Assembly (NCBI RefSeq): GCF_002950945.1
Contig: NZ_CP012673.1
Span: 8,384,501 to 8,448,500, forward strand
DNA length: 64,000 nucleotides
DNA from: Sorangium cellulosum
GTDB taxonomy: Bacteria > Myxococcota_A > Polyangia > Polyangiales > Polyangiaceae
Direction: 5' to 3'
Shown here piece by piece: positions 1 through 10,564 of the stretch. A model generated the notes under the pieces. That model was not told the DNA's origin. It saw only the letters and a list, made by a program, of their open reading frames with translations, and did not search any database. The number at the start of each line of letters is the position of its first letter. The stretch's first letter is position 1. The position numbers and the translations under genes are program-made.

Positions 1-1176
1 GCGGCCCATGACGCCGGGGCGATCCTCGACCGCGAAGCGCAGGTAATAGCGGGAGACGATCTCGGCGAGCGGGCGGACCGGCCGCGGCTTGATCGACATG
101 CCGCGGCCCTGCATGCCCGCGACGCCCGACGCGATCGAGCGCGCGACGTCGAGGATGTCGGAGACGACGCTGACCGCCGTCGGCAGGTCGCCGGCGCCGC
201 GGCCGTAGACGAGCGACGGGCCGACGGCGCGCCCCTCGAGCAGCACGGCGTTGAGCACGCCGGAGACGTTGGCGAGCACGCTCTGCTTCGGGATCAGCGT
301 CGGGTGCACGCGCAGCTCGAGCGATGAGCCGAGATCGCGGCCGATCGCGAGGTGCTTGATGGTGTAGCCGAAGCGATCGGCGTAGCGGTGGTCGGCCTCC
401 TCGATGCTGCGGATGCCGGAGGTGTGCACGTCGTCGCTGTCGACCTGCGCGCCGAAGGCGAGCATCGCGAGCACGATCAGCTTGTGCGCGGCGTCGTGGC
501 CGTCGACGTCGAGCGTCGGGTCGGCCTCGGCGTAGCCGAGCGCCTGCGCCTCGCGCAGCGCGGCGTCGAACGACGCGCCCGTGTCGCGCATCTGGGTGAG
601 GATGTAGTTGCAGGTGCCGTTCAGGATCGCCGTGACGCGCTCGACCCAGTCGCTCGCGAACGCGTCCCGGAGCGTCCGGATGATGGGGATGCCGCCGCCG
701 ACCGCCCCCTCGAACGCGAGGTCGACCTGGCGCGCCCCGGCCCGCGCGAGGAGCGCGGGGCCGTGGGCGGCGAGGAGGAACTTGTTCGCGGTGACGACGC
801 CCTTGCCGCGGTCGATGGCGCGCTCGATCAGCGCGCGCGCGGGGGTGTCGCCGCCCATCACCTCGACCACGAGATCGATCGCGGGGTCGTCGACCACCTC
901 CTCCGGACGCGTGGTGAGCAGGGTGCGATCCAGGGCCGAGACGCGCTCCTTCTCGAGGTCGCGCACGACCACGCGCTTGACGACGAGCGGCACGCCGGCG
1001 CGCTCGGCCAAGTAGCCGGCGTTCTCGGCGAGGAGGCGGAGGACACCGCCGCCGACCGTCCCGCAGCCGAGGAGGCCGATCTGGATGGGGGCACCGCCGC
1101 GGAGGCGCCTGCGATCGCTGGCGGCGTGGGGTTCAGGGTTCAAGTTCAAGGGCGAACCGCCTTCCGTCTTCTGCAT
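1..1176 (-). CDS. hom: Homoserine dehydrogenase, C-terminus cut by the window edge
   Basis: Reduces aspartate semialdehyde to homoserine with NAD(P)H, on the route to threonine, methionine and isoleucine. The first 392 codons are present and the frame runs off position 1. After a short N-terminal extension comes the Rossmann motif IGLLGCGTVGGGV. Further on are the family signatures TANKFLLA and LNGTCNYILT and the catalytic-domain segment EADPTLDVDGHDAAHKL. The last visible residues (RYYLRFAVEDRPGVMG) open a C-terminal ACT domain, which is regulatory in this family. The ATG at 1176 was chosen because it is the nearest start ahead of the Rossmann fold. Family identity is certain; feedback control by threonine is a family inference. 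It is divergent from the TssB-TssC-like gene across 56 bp. Confidence 0.95.
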   Translation of the reverse strand, partial: MQKTEGGSPLNLNPEPHAASDRRRLRGGAPIQIGLLGCGTVGGGVLRLLAENAGYLAERAGVPLVVKRVVVRDLEKERVSALDRTLLTTRPEEVVDDPAIDLVVEVMGGDTPARALIERAIDRGKGVVTANKFLLAAHGPALLARAGARQVDLAFEGAVGGGIPIIRTLRDAFASDWVERVTAILNGTCNYILTQMRDTGASFDAALREAQALGYAEADPTLDVDGHDAAHKLIVLAMLAFGAQVDSDDVHTSGIRSIEEADHRYADRFGYTIKHLAIGRDLGSSLELRVHPTLIPKQSVLANVSGVLNAVLLEGRAVGPSLVYGRGAGDLPTAVSVVSDILDVARSIASGVAGMQGRGMSIKPRPVRPLAEIVSRYYLRFAVEDRPGVMGR

Positions 1177-1232
1177 GCGCGCGGAGCTTAGCGCTTCTCG
1201 CGCCGCGTGGTGACGCCTATGCTTCGCGGGCG

Positions 1233-3185
<1,953 letters not shown>

Positions 3186-3250
3186 GGCCGCGACGCGGCG
3201 CAGCAGCCCGGCTTCCGCGGAGTTGACGCCGCGGGGCCGCGGGAGCATGG

Positions 3251-3373
3251 ATGCCGCTCATGCAGGTACGCGTCGCGATCCTGATGGCTGTCCTGGCCTC
3301 CCTGCTGACGACCTGTGTGAAGCCGGCCCCGCGGGCGGCGCCTGAAGCCGCTTGCGGCTGCCGCAGGAAGTAG
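3251..3373 (+). CDS. 40-residue putative lipoprotein
   Basis: A very short gene that follows the sheath-like gene by 65 bp on the same strand. The peptide begins MPLMQVRVAILMAVLASLLT and has a lipobox-like TTC with Cys at residue 22. A short Pro/Ala-rich mature part ends in CGCRRK. The signal peptide is the only recognisable feature. Size and position recall the small lysis-type or entericidin-type lipoproteins, but there is no real similarity to cite. Another in-frame ATG lies three codons downstream. Expression is unproven. Confidence 0.4.
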   Translation: MPLMQVRVAILMAVLASLLTTCVKPAPRAAPEAACGCRRK

Positions 3374-3432
3374 CCGCCGCGCCGCTGCGCTGCCCGGCCC
3401 TCGGGTTCCGGGGCGAGGTGGGGCGGGAGGGG

Positions 3433-3816
3433 CTAGCTCGCGTCTGCGTCGGACGCTTGGCGGAGCCATTCGACGGCAGCGGCACGTGTATCGAACACCC
3501 CGAAGTGCGTGCCGCGGCGCTCCTCGTCCAGCATCTCCCCGAAGCGGCTGCTGAAGCCGGCGTCGCCCGGCGGGCACACCACGGCGAGGCGAATCCGGTA
3601 GTTCCTCAGCTTCTGCAGGATCTCGCCTGCCTCGCCCGAGCTGAGGTCGAAGAAGGCCGCCGTGAGGTTCACCGGGTAAAGGAGCGCGGCGTTCAGCCGG
3701 TCCGAGAAGCAGGCCTCGATCACGCGACTGGCATCCTGGACGCTCGACATGAGCCTCTGGTCCGGCTGGCCCTCCACGAACTTGACACCACGCTCGTCGA
3801 CTACCTTCAGTTCCAT
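3433..3816 (-). CDS. DUF4180 domain protein
   Basis: The 127-residue protein matches the DUF4180 pattern: an N-terminal strand MELKVVDERGVKFVEG, a central segment with AAFFDLSSGEAGEILQKLRNYRIRLAVV, and a late GTHFGVFDTRAAAVEWL. The family is small, cytosolic, often a lone gene, and of unknown function. The ATG at 3816 has a good Shine-Dalgarno (GGAAG) just upstream. The frame stays open further 5' only because of GC-rich antisense coding. It is convergent with the sheath-like and micro-lipoprotein genes. Confidence 0.8.
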   Translation of the reverse strand: MELKVVDERGVKFVEGQPDQRLMSSVQDASRVIEACFSDRLNAALLYPVNLTAAFFDLSSGEAGEILQKLRNYRIRLAVVCPPGDAGFSSRFGEMLDEERRGTHFGVFDTRAAAVEWLRQASDADAS

Positions 3817-3860
3817 CACTTCCCTCGACTCGAAATGTCCTTGTTCCGAACCCCTTGTTC

Positions 3861-5396
3861 CTACGAGCGCGCGGTCTGGCGGCGGCGGCGCGTGGCGCGG
3901 CGGCCGAGGCCGAGGACCAGCGCGGCGCAGGCGGCGCTCGTCGCGAACCCGCGCGATCGGCCGCCCTGCGGCGAGCGGGGCGGCGCGTGGAGCGCGGCGA
4001 TGTCGCTGGAGTCCTGCGCGGAGACCGGCGTGCACACCGGGTCCGCGTTCTCGCCCTTCTCGGCGAAGAGGTGGTTGCTCACCTCCCCCGCCGCCGGCGG
4101 CGTGAGCATGCCGCCCGGCGTGAGCTCCAGGTCGTCCGTGAGCGCCTCGACCGGGAGCTGAGCGTCGAGCCGGGTGAGCCAGACGTCGGCCGGTCGCAGG
4201 CCGACCAGCGCCACGCCGAGATCGTCCAGCGCGTCGCCGCACGTGAACACGCGGGCGTCGGCCTCACCCGGACCGGGCTCGGCGCACGGCGCGCCGTCGG
4301 CCGGGCAGAGCTCCACCACCTTGTCCTTGCCGAGCGCGGCCTCCTCGAAGGACGTCGACGAGCACGCCTGAGCGACATCGCCGTTCGCGTGACCGCGGGT
4401 GAAATACACGTCGGCGATCGTGTCCACGAGCATGTCGTCCGGGCCGGCGAGCTCGTACCCCTGCCGCGGCGTGAGCAGCGGGGCGCCGAGCGCGTAGCTC
4501 GTGAGCCAGGGCGCCTCTCCGCCTTCCGGGGTGAGCGCCGCGGCCCGGACGTCCGGGAGATCCGAGCGGAACTCGACGAAGTCCCAGGTCAGCTCGGCAG
4601 GGTCGAGCGCCGCGCTCGGGAAGTTCTGCACGCCGATGCGGCCCTCCGCGACGACGAACACCGAGAGCGCGACGGACTCCTTCGCGCCCACGGAGAGCAT
4701 GCGCAGCGGGAAGGTCGTGACGAGGCCCGGCGTGACGACGCGCAGCGGCTTCATCTGGTCCACGCCGGCGGTCGGCCGGAGGCGAACGGCGATGAAGTCG
4801 AAGCCCTGCGCGACGTAATCGTCGATGACGGGGCGCGCGCCCTCGGGGATCGCGAAGCCGTGCTCGGTGAGCCACGCGTCGAGCGCGCCCTCGGCGTCGG
4901 CCGACAGCGTGTACGTCTCGTAAGGTCCGACAGCGCGGCTGTGCACCACCGTCACTTGCTCGGTGGCGCGGCTGCCGTCGGTCGGCCACGGGCCGATGTA
5001 CTCGCCCTGCTTGACGCGCTGAGGGCCGCAGTCGGTGCTCCGGTCGCTCAAGTCGCACACCACCAGCGGCGCGTGGACGACGGGGGTGGTCGCGGCGTCG
5101 AGGGCCTCGATCCAGGCGTCGGCGCCGATCTCGAGGCGAGCGCCGGGCTTGACCGGCAGGACCCAGGCGAACTCGGAGGGATCGCCGTAGTACTGGACCT
5201 GATCCCAGAGCACGGTCTGCGTGGTCGACATCGAGATCACGACGCGATGCCCGGTCACGTGCGTCCACTCCGCCTCGGAAGGTCGCGTGAAGAACCCTCC
5301 CCCGCACGCGTGCGCGTCGTTCGAGGGGACTCCAAGAGCCGCGAGCGCAAGGGCGATCCCGCCCGAGAGAGAGGCACGACGTGGCGACATGGGCAT
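3861..5396 (-). CDS. DUF2330 domain secreted protein with C-terminal anchor
   Basis: The 511-residue protein has an N-terminal signal peptide (MPMSPRRASLSGGIALALAA) ending near HACGGGFF, a motif typical of DUF2330 proteins. The body contains conserved elements such as SEFAWVLPVKPGA, GYELAGPDDML and a Cys-bearing TCGDALDDLGVALVGL. The tail has a short hydrophobic stretch (SAACAALVLGLG) followed by an Arg cluster, which resembles a MYXO-CTERM-type surface-sorting signal. The frame extends upstream to about 6134 without a stop. The start at 5396 was chosen because the signal peptide begins there. Function of the family is unknown; envelope location is inferred. Confidence 0.8.
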   Translation of the reverse strand: MPMSPRRASLSGGIALALAALGVPSNDAHACGGGFFTRPSEAEWTHVTGHRVVISMSTTQTVLWDQVQYYGDPSEFAWVLPVKPGARLEIGADAWIEALDAATTPVVHAPLVVCDLSDRSTDCGPQRVKQGEYIGPWPTDGSRATEQVTVVHSRAVGPYETYTLSADAEGALDAWLTEHGFAIPEGARPVIDDYVAQGFDFIAVRLRPTAGVDQMKPLRVVTPGLVTTFPLRMLSVGAKESVALSVFVVAEGRIGVQNFPSAALDPAELTWDFVEFRSDLPDVRAAALTPEGGEAPWLTSYALGAPLLTPRQGYELAGPDDMLVDTIADVYFTRGHANGDVAQACSSTSFEEAALGKDKVVELCPADGAPCAEPGPGEADARVFTCGDALDDLGVALVGLRPADVWLTRLDAQLPVEALTDDLELTPGGMLTPPAAGEVSNHLFAEKGENADPVCTPVSAQDSSDIAALHAPPRSPQGGRSRGFATSAACAALVLGLGRRATRRRRQTARS

Positions 5397-5551
5397 CCTT
5401 TCCGCGCAGAGGCGTGCTGGGACAAGCAGCCGCGCCGCGCCCCGCGAGCGGAGCGCGGCCCGCGCATTGGAGGCCCGCCGAGCGCGAAAGTCGAGCGCCG
5501 CGTCGCGGCGGCGCCAGGGGCGGCACGCGGCGCGGTTCGCGCTCCGACGGA

Positions 5552-6202
5552 TCAGAAGCGGCCGGCGAGCCCGAGCCCGGCGCTGTTCCTGCCGAACGTC
5601 ATCGGCACCGGGACCGCGAACGGCCTCGCGAGGTCGTCGCGGACGAGGACCTTCTTCGGGACGACCAGGCCGGGCACGAGCAAGGCAGCGCCCGTGATCT
5701 GGACGAGCCCATCCACGACCAGCCCCAGGGTCTCGAGGTCGTCCTGCCGGGTGATGGCCAGCGTGAGGAAGGGACCCGCACAGGGAACGAACAGCGCCGC
5801 ATATTCCGAGCGGCCATGAGCCACCGCATCGCCGCCGCCGATCGCGGTGAACACGTAAACGGTCCCGAAGACGATCGCGCCGCTGATCACGAGACCTTTG
5901 CGGATCCTCGTCTCCACGTGATAGCCGGGGGGCACGGGCTCGTCCTTCTTCCAGGGGAGCACCTTCGGGCCGCCCCGCGGGTCGAGCGCGCCGCCCTGGG
6001 GGCCAGCCGGCGCCATGCCGCTCGGCGCCGGCGGCGGTTGCTCCTCGCCGAGCGAAGGAGGTGGGCTGTCGTCCGCCTGCGCCTGCCCCGACATGGAGAC
6101 GATGAGCCCGGCCGCGGCGACGGTGAGTCCCCACCGTGCCAGCAGCGCTCGGTCCCGTCCTCTGGTCTGCCTTCGCTCGCCGTCTCGCACGTGTGTTCTC
6201 AT
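5552..6202 (-). CDS. Hypothetical membrane protein
   Basis: The 216-residue protein is not assigned to a family. It has a signal-like N-terminus (LLARWGLTVAAAGLIVSMSG, ending QAQA), then a Pro-rich spacer of about 40 residues. Hydrophobic segments follow near residues 100-120 (KGLVISGAIVFGTVYVFTAI) and further on (VDGLVQITGAALLVPGLVV). This layout is common in myxobacterial envelope proteins of unknown role. It lies upstream of the DUF2330 gene on the same strand with a 155-bp gap, so co-transcription is possible but not shown. Confidence 0.65.
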   Translation of the reverse strand: MRTHVRDGERRQTRGRDRALLARWGLTVAAAGLIVSMSGQAQADDSPPPSLGEEQPPPAPSGMAPAGPQGGALDPRGGPKVLPWKKDEPVPPGYHVETRIRKGLVISGAIVFGTVYVFTAIGGGDAVAHGRSEYAALFVPCAGPFLTLAITRQDDLETLGLVVDGLVQITGAALLVPGLVVPKKVLVRDDLARPFAVPVPMTFGRNSAGLGLAGRF

Positions 6203-6290
6203 CGCGCTCGCACTAGCCCCACGTGCAATCGTACACGAGACGCGCTGGGACCGGCGCGCTCGCCGGACACAGCCGCGCCCGCGGCGCGCG

Positions 6291-6348
6291 CTGACGCGGC
6301 GCGCGGCTAACGCGACGGGCTGACGCGGCGCGCGGCTAACGCGACGGG
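6291..6348. repeat. Perfect 29-bp tandem duplication at the TetR 3' end
   Basis: Two exact head-to-tail copies of a 29-bp unit (6291-6319 and 6320-6348). The second copy carries the stop codon and last codons of the TetR gene; the first lies just outside. Because 29 is not a multiple of three, each copy offers a stop in a different frame. It looks like a recent slippage duplication. Confidence 0.9.
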
Positions 6349-7028
6349 CTGCCCGGCTTGAGCAGGCCGTCGAGCAGGCGCGCGTGGGCGTCGTCGACCA
6401 CGCGCCGGAGCTCCAGCGGTCCGGCCTTGGCGAGGGATCCGGACGTGGCGAGTCCCGCGAGGCCGTGGTGCATCGCCCAGATGGGGACCGCGAGCGCCAT
6501 CGGATCGCCGGGCGGGAACGCCCCGGCGCGCTGCGCCTCGCCGACGAAGTCGAGGAGCATCCCGAGGTTCCGCGACGTGGCCGCCTGCACCCGCGGGTCG
6601 TCCCGGTCGACCTCGCTGGAGTAGATCACGTGGAACGGCGCCGGGTGCTCCAGCGCGAAGCGGACGTAGGCGAGGCCGGCGCCCAGGAAACGCGCCCGGA
6701 GGTCGCACCCGGCCGCATCGAGGGCGGCCGCGATCTGCGCCCCGAGCGCCACGCCCGCCTCGACGGCGAGCTCCGTCATGAGGGCGCGCTTGTCCGCGAA
6801 GTGACGGTAGGGCGCGGTGTGGGACACGCCGATGCGCCGCGCGACCTCGCGCAGCGTGAAGCCCGCGTTCCCCTGCTCCTCGATCAGCGAGAGCGCCTCC
6901 TCCAGCACGGCGCGCCGGAGATCCCCGTGATGGTACGGCCGGCCCTTCGGGCGCGGCGTGGCGGCAGGAGGGGTGCGCGCGCGCGGGCGGCGGCGCTTCG
7001 AGGGGGAAGCCACAGCGCTTCCGCGCAC
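6336..7028 (-). CDS. TetR/AcrR-family transcriptional regulator with WHG-type C-terminus
   Basis: A 230-residue one-component repressor. After a basic N-terminus comes a classic TetR helix-turn-helix (HHGDLRRAVLEEALSLIEEQG, FTLREVARRIGVSHTAPYRHFADKRAL) at about residues 33-85. The C-terminal ligand domain is of the TetR_C_33/WHG type (FALEHPAPFHVIYSSEV, MALAVPIWAMHHGLAGL). It is transcribed divergently from the acyl-CoA-dehydrogenase-like gene, which starts 209 bp away and is the likely target. The ligand is unknown. The gene ends inside the second copy of the 29-bp tandem repeat. Confidence 0.9.
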   Translation of the reverse strand: MRGSAVASPSKRRRPRARTPPAATPRPKGRPYHHGDLRRAVLEEALSLIEEQGNAGFTLREVARRIGVSHTAPYRHFADKRALMTELAVEAGVALGAQIAAALDAAGCDLRARFLGAGLAYVRFALEHPAPFHVIYSSEVDRDDPRVQAATSRNLGMLLDFVGEAQRAGAFPPGDPMALAVPIWAMHHGLAGLATSGSLAKAGPLELRRVVDDAHARLLDGLLKPGSPSR

Positions 7029-7081
7029 GATACCACGAAGGCCCCCGGCCGCAGGGGCCAGGCCACGTGCGCCCCGGCCGG

Positions 7082-7237
7082 CGCGAACGGCGCGGGCGGC
7101 GCGGGCGGCGCGGGCGGCGCGGGCGGCGGAACGAAAATGTAGACAGTGGAAACTTTCCCGCGGCTTCGGGTGTCATCCCTGGCGCGCGACCGATCGGAGC
7201 GGGTCGGCGCGCGGCACCCACCGGAAAGGAGATCCGC
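7082..7237. promoter_or_regulatory. Divergent TetR / dehydrogenase control region with 9-bp repeats
   Basis: The region starts with about five copies of a GCGGGCGGC-type 9-bp unit (about 7088-7130), followed by a less GC-rich stretch at 7130-7160. That stretch holds the odd palindrome GGAAACTTTCC (7148-7158), a possible TetR half-operator. A Shine-Dalgarno AAAGGA precedes the downstream ATG at 7238. No promoter elements can be assigned securely. Confidence 0.4.
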
Positions 7238-8443
7238 ATGTCCGAGCCCCGTCGATCCCCCGAACGCGAGCGCCTCCTGGCGGCCGTGGAGCGCGTCAGC
7301 CCCGTCGCGATCGCCCACGCCGAGGCGTCGGAGCGGCAACGCACGCTGGCGCCCGCCGTCGTCGACGCGCTTCACTCGAGCGGGCTGTTCGCGATGGCCG
7401 CGCCGCGCGCGCTCGGCGGCGCGGAGAGCGACCCGCTGACGCAGATCGAGGTCTTCGAGGCGATGGCGCGCGCCGACACCTCGGCGGGGTGGTCGCTGAT
7501 GATCAGCGCGGGGATCTCCGCGCTGGCGGGGGCCTACCTGCCCGACGAGGGCGTCCGGCGGGTGTTCGCGGGGCCGTTCCCCACGTTCGCGGGGCTCCAG
7601 GTCCCGAGCGGGGTCGCGCGGCGCGTCGCGGGCGGCTACGTGGTCGAGGGCCGCTGGGCCTTCGGCAGCGGCGTGCGGCACGCGCGCTGGGTGCTCACCG
7701 GCGCCGTCCTGGCGCCGGAGGGCGGGCCCCCTCCGCAGGGGCCGCCCGAGATGATCAGCGTCGCCGTGCCGCGCGAGCAGGTGGTGATCGAGGACACGTG
7801 GGACGTCGCCGGCCTGCGCGGCAGCGGGAGCGATCACTACCGCATCGAGGGCGTGTTCGTGCCCGAGGCGCTGACCTGCCCCTTCCCGGCCGCCCCCCGG
7901 CGCCGCGGCGGCGCGCTCTACGACATCCCCCTGGTGGCGCTGCTCGCGCCCTGCCACGCCGGCTTCGCGCTCGGCGTCGCGCGGCGCGCGCTCGACGAGA
8001 TCGCGGCGGCGGCGCCGCTCCGCATCAAGGCCTGGCCGCGGCTCCCCCTGGGCAGCCACGCGGCCTTCCACATGGACCTCGGGCGCGCGGAGGCGAAGCT
8101 CGCCGCGGCGCGCGCCTACACCCTCGACGCGCTCGGGCAGATGTGGGACCGCGCGCGCGCCGGGGAGCCGCTCGCGATCGAGCACTGGGCCGCGATCCGG
8201 CTCGTCCAGACCTACACGACCGACGTCGCCGCCGAGGTGGTGAGCTTCGCCTACCGCGCCGGCGGCGGGAGCGCGCTGTACGCGGCGAGCCCGCTGCAGC
8301 GCTGCTTCCGCGACGTCCACGCGGCGACGCAGCACATCGGCGCGACGGACGACGCCTACGAGTTCGCCGGGCGCGCGCGCCTCGGCACGGCCGAGCTGCA
8401 CCCGCTGCTCGCGCCGCGGCCGGCCGCGCCGGGCGGCGTGTAG
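7238..8443 (+). CDS. Acyl-CoA dehydrogenase-like flavin-dependent monooxygenase/dehydrogenase
   Basis: The 401-residue protein has the acyl-CoA dehydrogenase fold. The N-terminal helical part contains LFAMAAPRALGGAE, the middle part has GRWAFGSGVRHARWVLTG and DTWDVAGLRGSGSDHY, and the C-terminal helical part follows. The SGVRHARW and GLRGSGSxDY pattern, and the absence of the usual acyl-CoA dehydrogenase catalytic segment, fit the HsaA/HpaH/DszC-type flavin monooxygenases better than beta-oxidation enzymes. The substrate cannot be named. ATG 7238 has a good AAAGGA Shine-Dalgarno. It is probably repressed by the divergent TetR. Confidence 0.8.
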   Translation: MSEPRRSPERERLLAAVERVSPVAIAHAEASERQRTLAPAVVDALHSSGLFAMAAPRALGGAESDPLTQIEVFEAMARADTSAGWSLMISAGISALAGAYLPDEGVRRVFAGPFPTFAGLQVPSGVARRVAGGYVVEGRWAFGSGVRHARWVLTGAVLAPEGGPPPQGPPEMISVAVPREQVVIEDTWDVAGLRGSGSDHYRIEGVFVPEALTCPFPAAPRRRGGALYDIPLVALLAPCHAGFALGVARRALDEIAAAAPLRIKAWPRLPLGSHAAFHMDLGRAEAKLAAARAYTLDALGQMWDRARAGEPLAIEHWAAIRLVQTYTTDVAAEVVSFAYRAGGGSALYAASPLQRCFRDVHAATQHIGATDDAYEFAGRARLGTAELHPLLAPRPAAPGGV

Positions 8444-8474
8444 GAACGCCGGGCGCGCCAGACCGCCACGGCGC

Positions 8475-10322
8475 TCACCCCGCCGCGGCGCGCGCCGCGC
8501 CGGGCGCGGCCGGCAGCTCGGCGAGCAGCCGCTCCAGCGTCGCCGGCGTCACCGGCTTCGTCACGTGGGCGTCGAACCCCGCGGCGTGCGCGCGCCTGCG
8601 GTCGTCCTCCTGGCCGTACCCGGTGAGCGCGACGATCGACGTCCCCGCCATGCCGCCCTCGGCGCGGAGCGCCCGGACCACGCCGTAGCCGTTCAGGACG
8701 CCGGGCAGGCCGATGTCGCAGAGGATCACGTCGGGCGCCGAGAGGCGCGCGGCGGCCACGCCGTCCGCGCCGCTGTGGGCCACCGAGACGGCGTGGCCGC
8801 GGCGCTCGAGCAAGAGGCGCAGGCTGTCCGCCGCGTCGACGTTGTCCTCGATGATCAGGATGCGCCGCGCGCCGCCCGCCCGCGCCGCGGCCACCGGCCC
8901 CGGCGCGCCCTGGCCGCGCTCGGCCGGCGCGCCCAGCGGCAGCGTGATCGTGATCGCCGCGCCGCGGCCGACGCCCGCGCTCGCGGCGCGCGCGCAGCCG
9001 CCGTGGAGCTCGACCACCCCCTTGACCAGCGCGAGCCCGATGCCCAGGCCGCCGCGGCTCGCGCCGGGGCCCTGCTCGACCTGCGCGAACGGCTCGAAGA
9101 TCCGCTCCAGGACGGCCGGATCCATGCCGATGCCGGTGTCCGCGACCTCGACGGAGACGGCGCCGCGCGCGCCTTCCGCACGCGCGGGCGCGACCGAGAC
9201 GCGCACCACGCCGCCGGCGTCCGTGAACTTCCTCGCGTTCTGGAGCAGGTTCCCGAGCGCCTGCGTGAGCCGCGTCGCGTCGGCGTGCAGCCACACCGGC
9301 GCGTCCGGCAGCGCGAGCTCGAGGCGCACGCCGCGCGCCTCGAGCAGCGGCCGGTAGTCGAGCGCGGTGGCGCGGACGAGCTCGACCAGGTCGAGCCGAG
9401 CGAAGGACAGCGCGATCTTGCCGCGCGAGATGCGGGAGATGTCGAGCAGGTCGTCCACGAGGCGCGTCATGTGCCCGACCTGGCGCTCCATGATCGTCCG
9501 CGCGCGCTCGACGATCGACCCCTGCGGGCCCGCCACCTTGAGCAGCTCCACCGCGTTCAGCAGCGGCGCGAGCGGGTTGCGCAGCTCGTGGGCGAGCGTC
9601 GCCAGGAATTCGTCCTTGCGCCGGTCGGCCTCCCGGAGCGCGTCCTGGGTCTGCTTGAGCTCGGCGACGAGCGCGGTGAGCTGGCGCTCGCGCCCGCGGA
9701 GCGCCTCCTCGGACGCGCGGCGGTGCGCGATCTCCTGCTCCGCGACCTCGTGCCAGCGCACCCGCTCGATCGCGATCGCGCATTGCTGGGCGATCGAGGC
9801 GAGGAACGCGTGGTCGTCCGCGTCGAGCTCGCGCGACGCGGGGAAGCAGAACCCGAGCGAGCCGACCGTCTTCTCCTCGAGGATCAGCGGGAACGCGACC
9901 ACGGCGCCGCCGTGCTCCACGCCGTGCACGGCGGCGAGCACCGGATACCGCGCGTTGCGCTCCTCGCGCGTCCGCACGACGACGGGCGCGCCGAGGCGCG
10001 CGGCCTCGGCGACCGGCACGGGCGAGTCGACCGGATACTCGGCCCACGCCGCCTCGGTGTCGGTCGGGACGCCCTTGAAGCCGAGGTTGCGGAGCGCGGC
10101 GCCGTCGGCCGAGAGCAGCGCGACCACGCCCACCTCGGCCTCGAGCGCCGGCATCCCCTGATCGATGATGGTGCTCGCGATCTCCGTCAGCGTGCGCGCC
10201 CCGGCGAGCGCCGCGGTGATGCGCTGCAAGCGCAGGAGCCGCTCGACGACGCGCTCGTGGCGGCGCGAGGCCGCCTCGGAGACGGGCCCTGCGGAGGTGG
10301 GCTCCCCATCGGTGGATCGCAT
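8475..10322 (-). CDS. GAF-domain hybrid sensor histidine kinase / response regulator
   Basis: A 615-residue soluble sensor kinase with no transmembrane segment. Domains in order are a GAF at about 35-190 (ends FLASIAQQCAIAIERVRW), a short coiled coil, HisKA with the H-box DEFLATLAHELRNPLAPLL (phospho-His near 244), HATPase with NLLQNARKF, DTGIGMD and GLGIGLALVK, and a C-terminal receiver whose phospho-acceptor Asp is in VILCDIGLPG (near 536). The receiver ends with TKP. A DNA-binding output must lie in another protein. The start at 10322 is the nearest ATG to conserved sequence; an in-frame ATG 48 bp upstream is an alternative. Confidence 0.9.
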   Translation of the reverse strand: MRSTDGEPTSAGPVSEAASRRHERVVERLLRLQRITAALAGARTLTEIASTIIDQGMPALEAEVGVVALLSADGAALRNLGFKGVPTDTEAAWAEYPVDSPVPVAEAARLGAPVVVRTREERNARYPVLAAVHGVEHGGAVVAFPLILEEKTVGSLGFCFPASRELDADDHAFLASIAQQCAIAIERVRWHEVAEQEIAHRRASEEALRGRERQLTALVAELKQTQDALREADRRKDEFLATLAHELRNPLAPLLNAVELLKVAGPQGSIVERARTIMERQVGHMTRLVDDLLDISRISRGKIALSFARLDLVELVRATALDYRPLLEARGVRLELALPDAPVWLHADATRLTQALGNLLQNARKFTDAGGVVRVSVAPARAEGARGAVSVEVADTGIGMDPAVLERIFEPFAQVEQGPGASRGGLGIGLALVKGVVELHGGCARAASAGVGRGAAITITLPLGAPAERGQGAPGPVAAARAGGARRILIIEDNVDAADSLRLLLERRGHAVSVAHSGADGVAAARLSAPDVILCDIGLPGVLNGYGVVRALRAEGGMAGTSIVALTGYGQEDDRRRAHAAGFDAHVTKPVTPATLERLLAELPAAPGAARAAAG

Positions 10323-10452
10323 CGAGGTCCTGACCACCCCTGAGCGTAGCGCAGACCGGCGCGCGAGCATGCCGATCCGTCGCGGCTGCGCATTACCATT
10401 GATGAAGCGCGCACCTGGCACCTGCCGTCCCGCGCCGACGCCGCGACGCCTC

Positions 10453-10481
10453 TGGACAAGCAAACGGACGTCCGCTAGAGT
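10453..10481 (+). promoter_or_regulatory. Predicted sigma-70-type promoter of the leuA leader
   Basis: TGGACA at 10453-10458 and TAGAGT at 10476-10481 match -35 and -10 hexamers with an ideal 17-bp spacer. The predicted transcription start is near 10488, so the leader peptide ATG at 10490 would be almost leaderless. This was read by eye and has not been tested. Confidence 0.5.
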
Positions 10482-10489
10482 CCGCCGCG

Positions 10490-10564
10490 ATGTCGGTCTC
10501 TCGCGCGCGCTCGCTACGCCCCTGCCTAGGCCTAACGCCTGGGGGGCTTTGCGCGCGCTGCTGA
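10490..10564 (+). CDS. leuL: leuA leader peptide with regulatory leucine codons
   Basis: A 24-codon frame ending 103 bp before leuA. It encodes MSVSRARSLRPCLGLTPGGL plus CARC. Four of 24 codons are leucine. Three of those are CTA (10514, 10526, 10532), a codon that is rare in this very GC-rich sequence. The fourth is CTT. This is what a ribosome-sensing leucine leader should look like. It lies between a plausible promoter and a U-tailed terminator. The symbol is used by analogy with leader peptides of leu operons. Confidence 0.7.
   Translation: MSVSRARSLRPCLGLTPGGLCARC

Noticed and set aside
3861..6134. One 757-residue protein joining the DUF2330 gene with upstream sequence
   Set aside because: The signal peptide and start lie at 5396; the upstream part overlaps another well-supported gene in a different frame.
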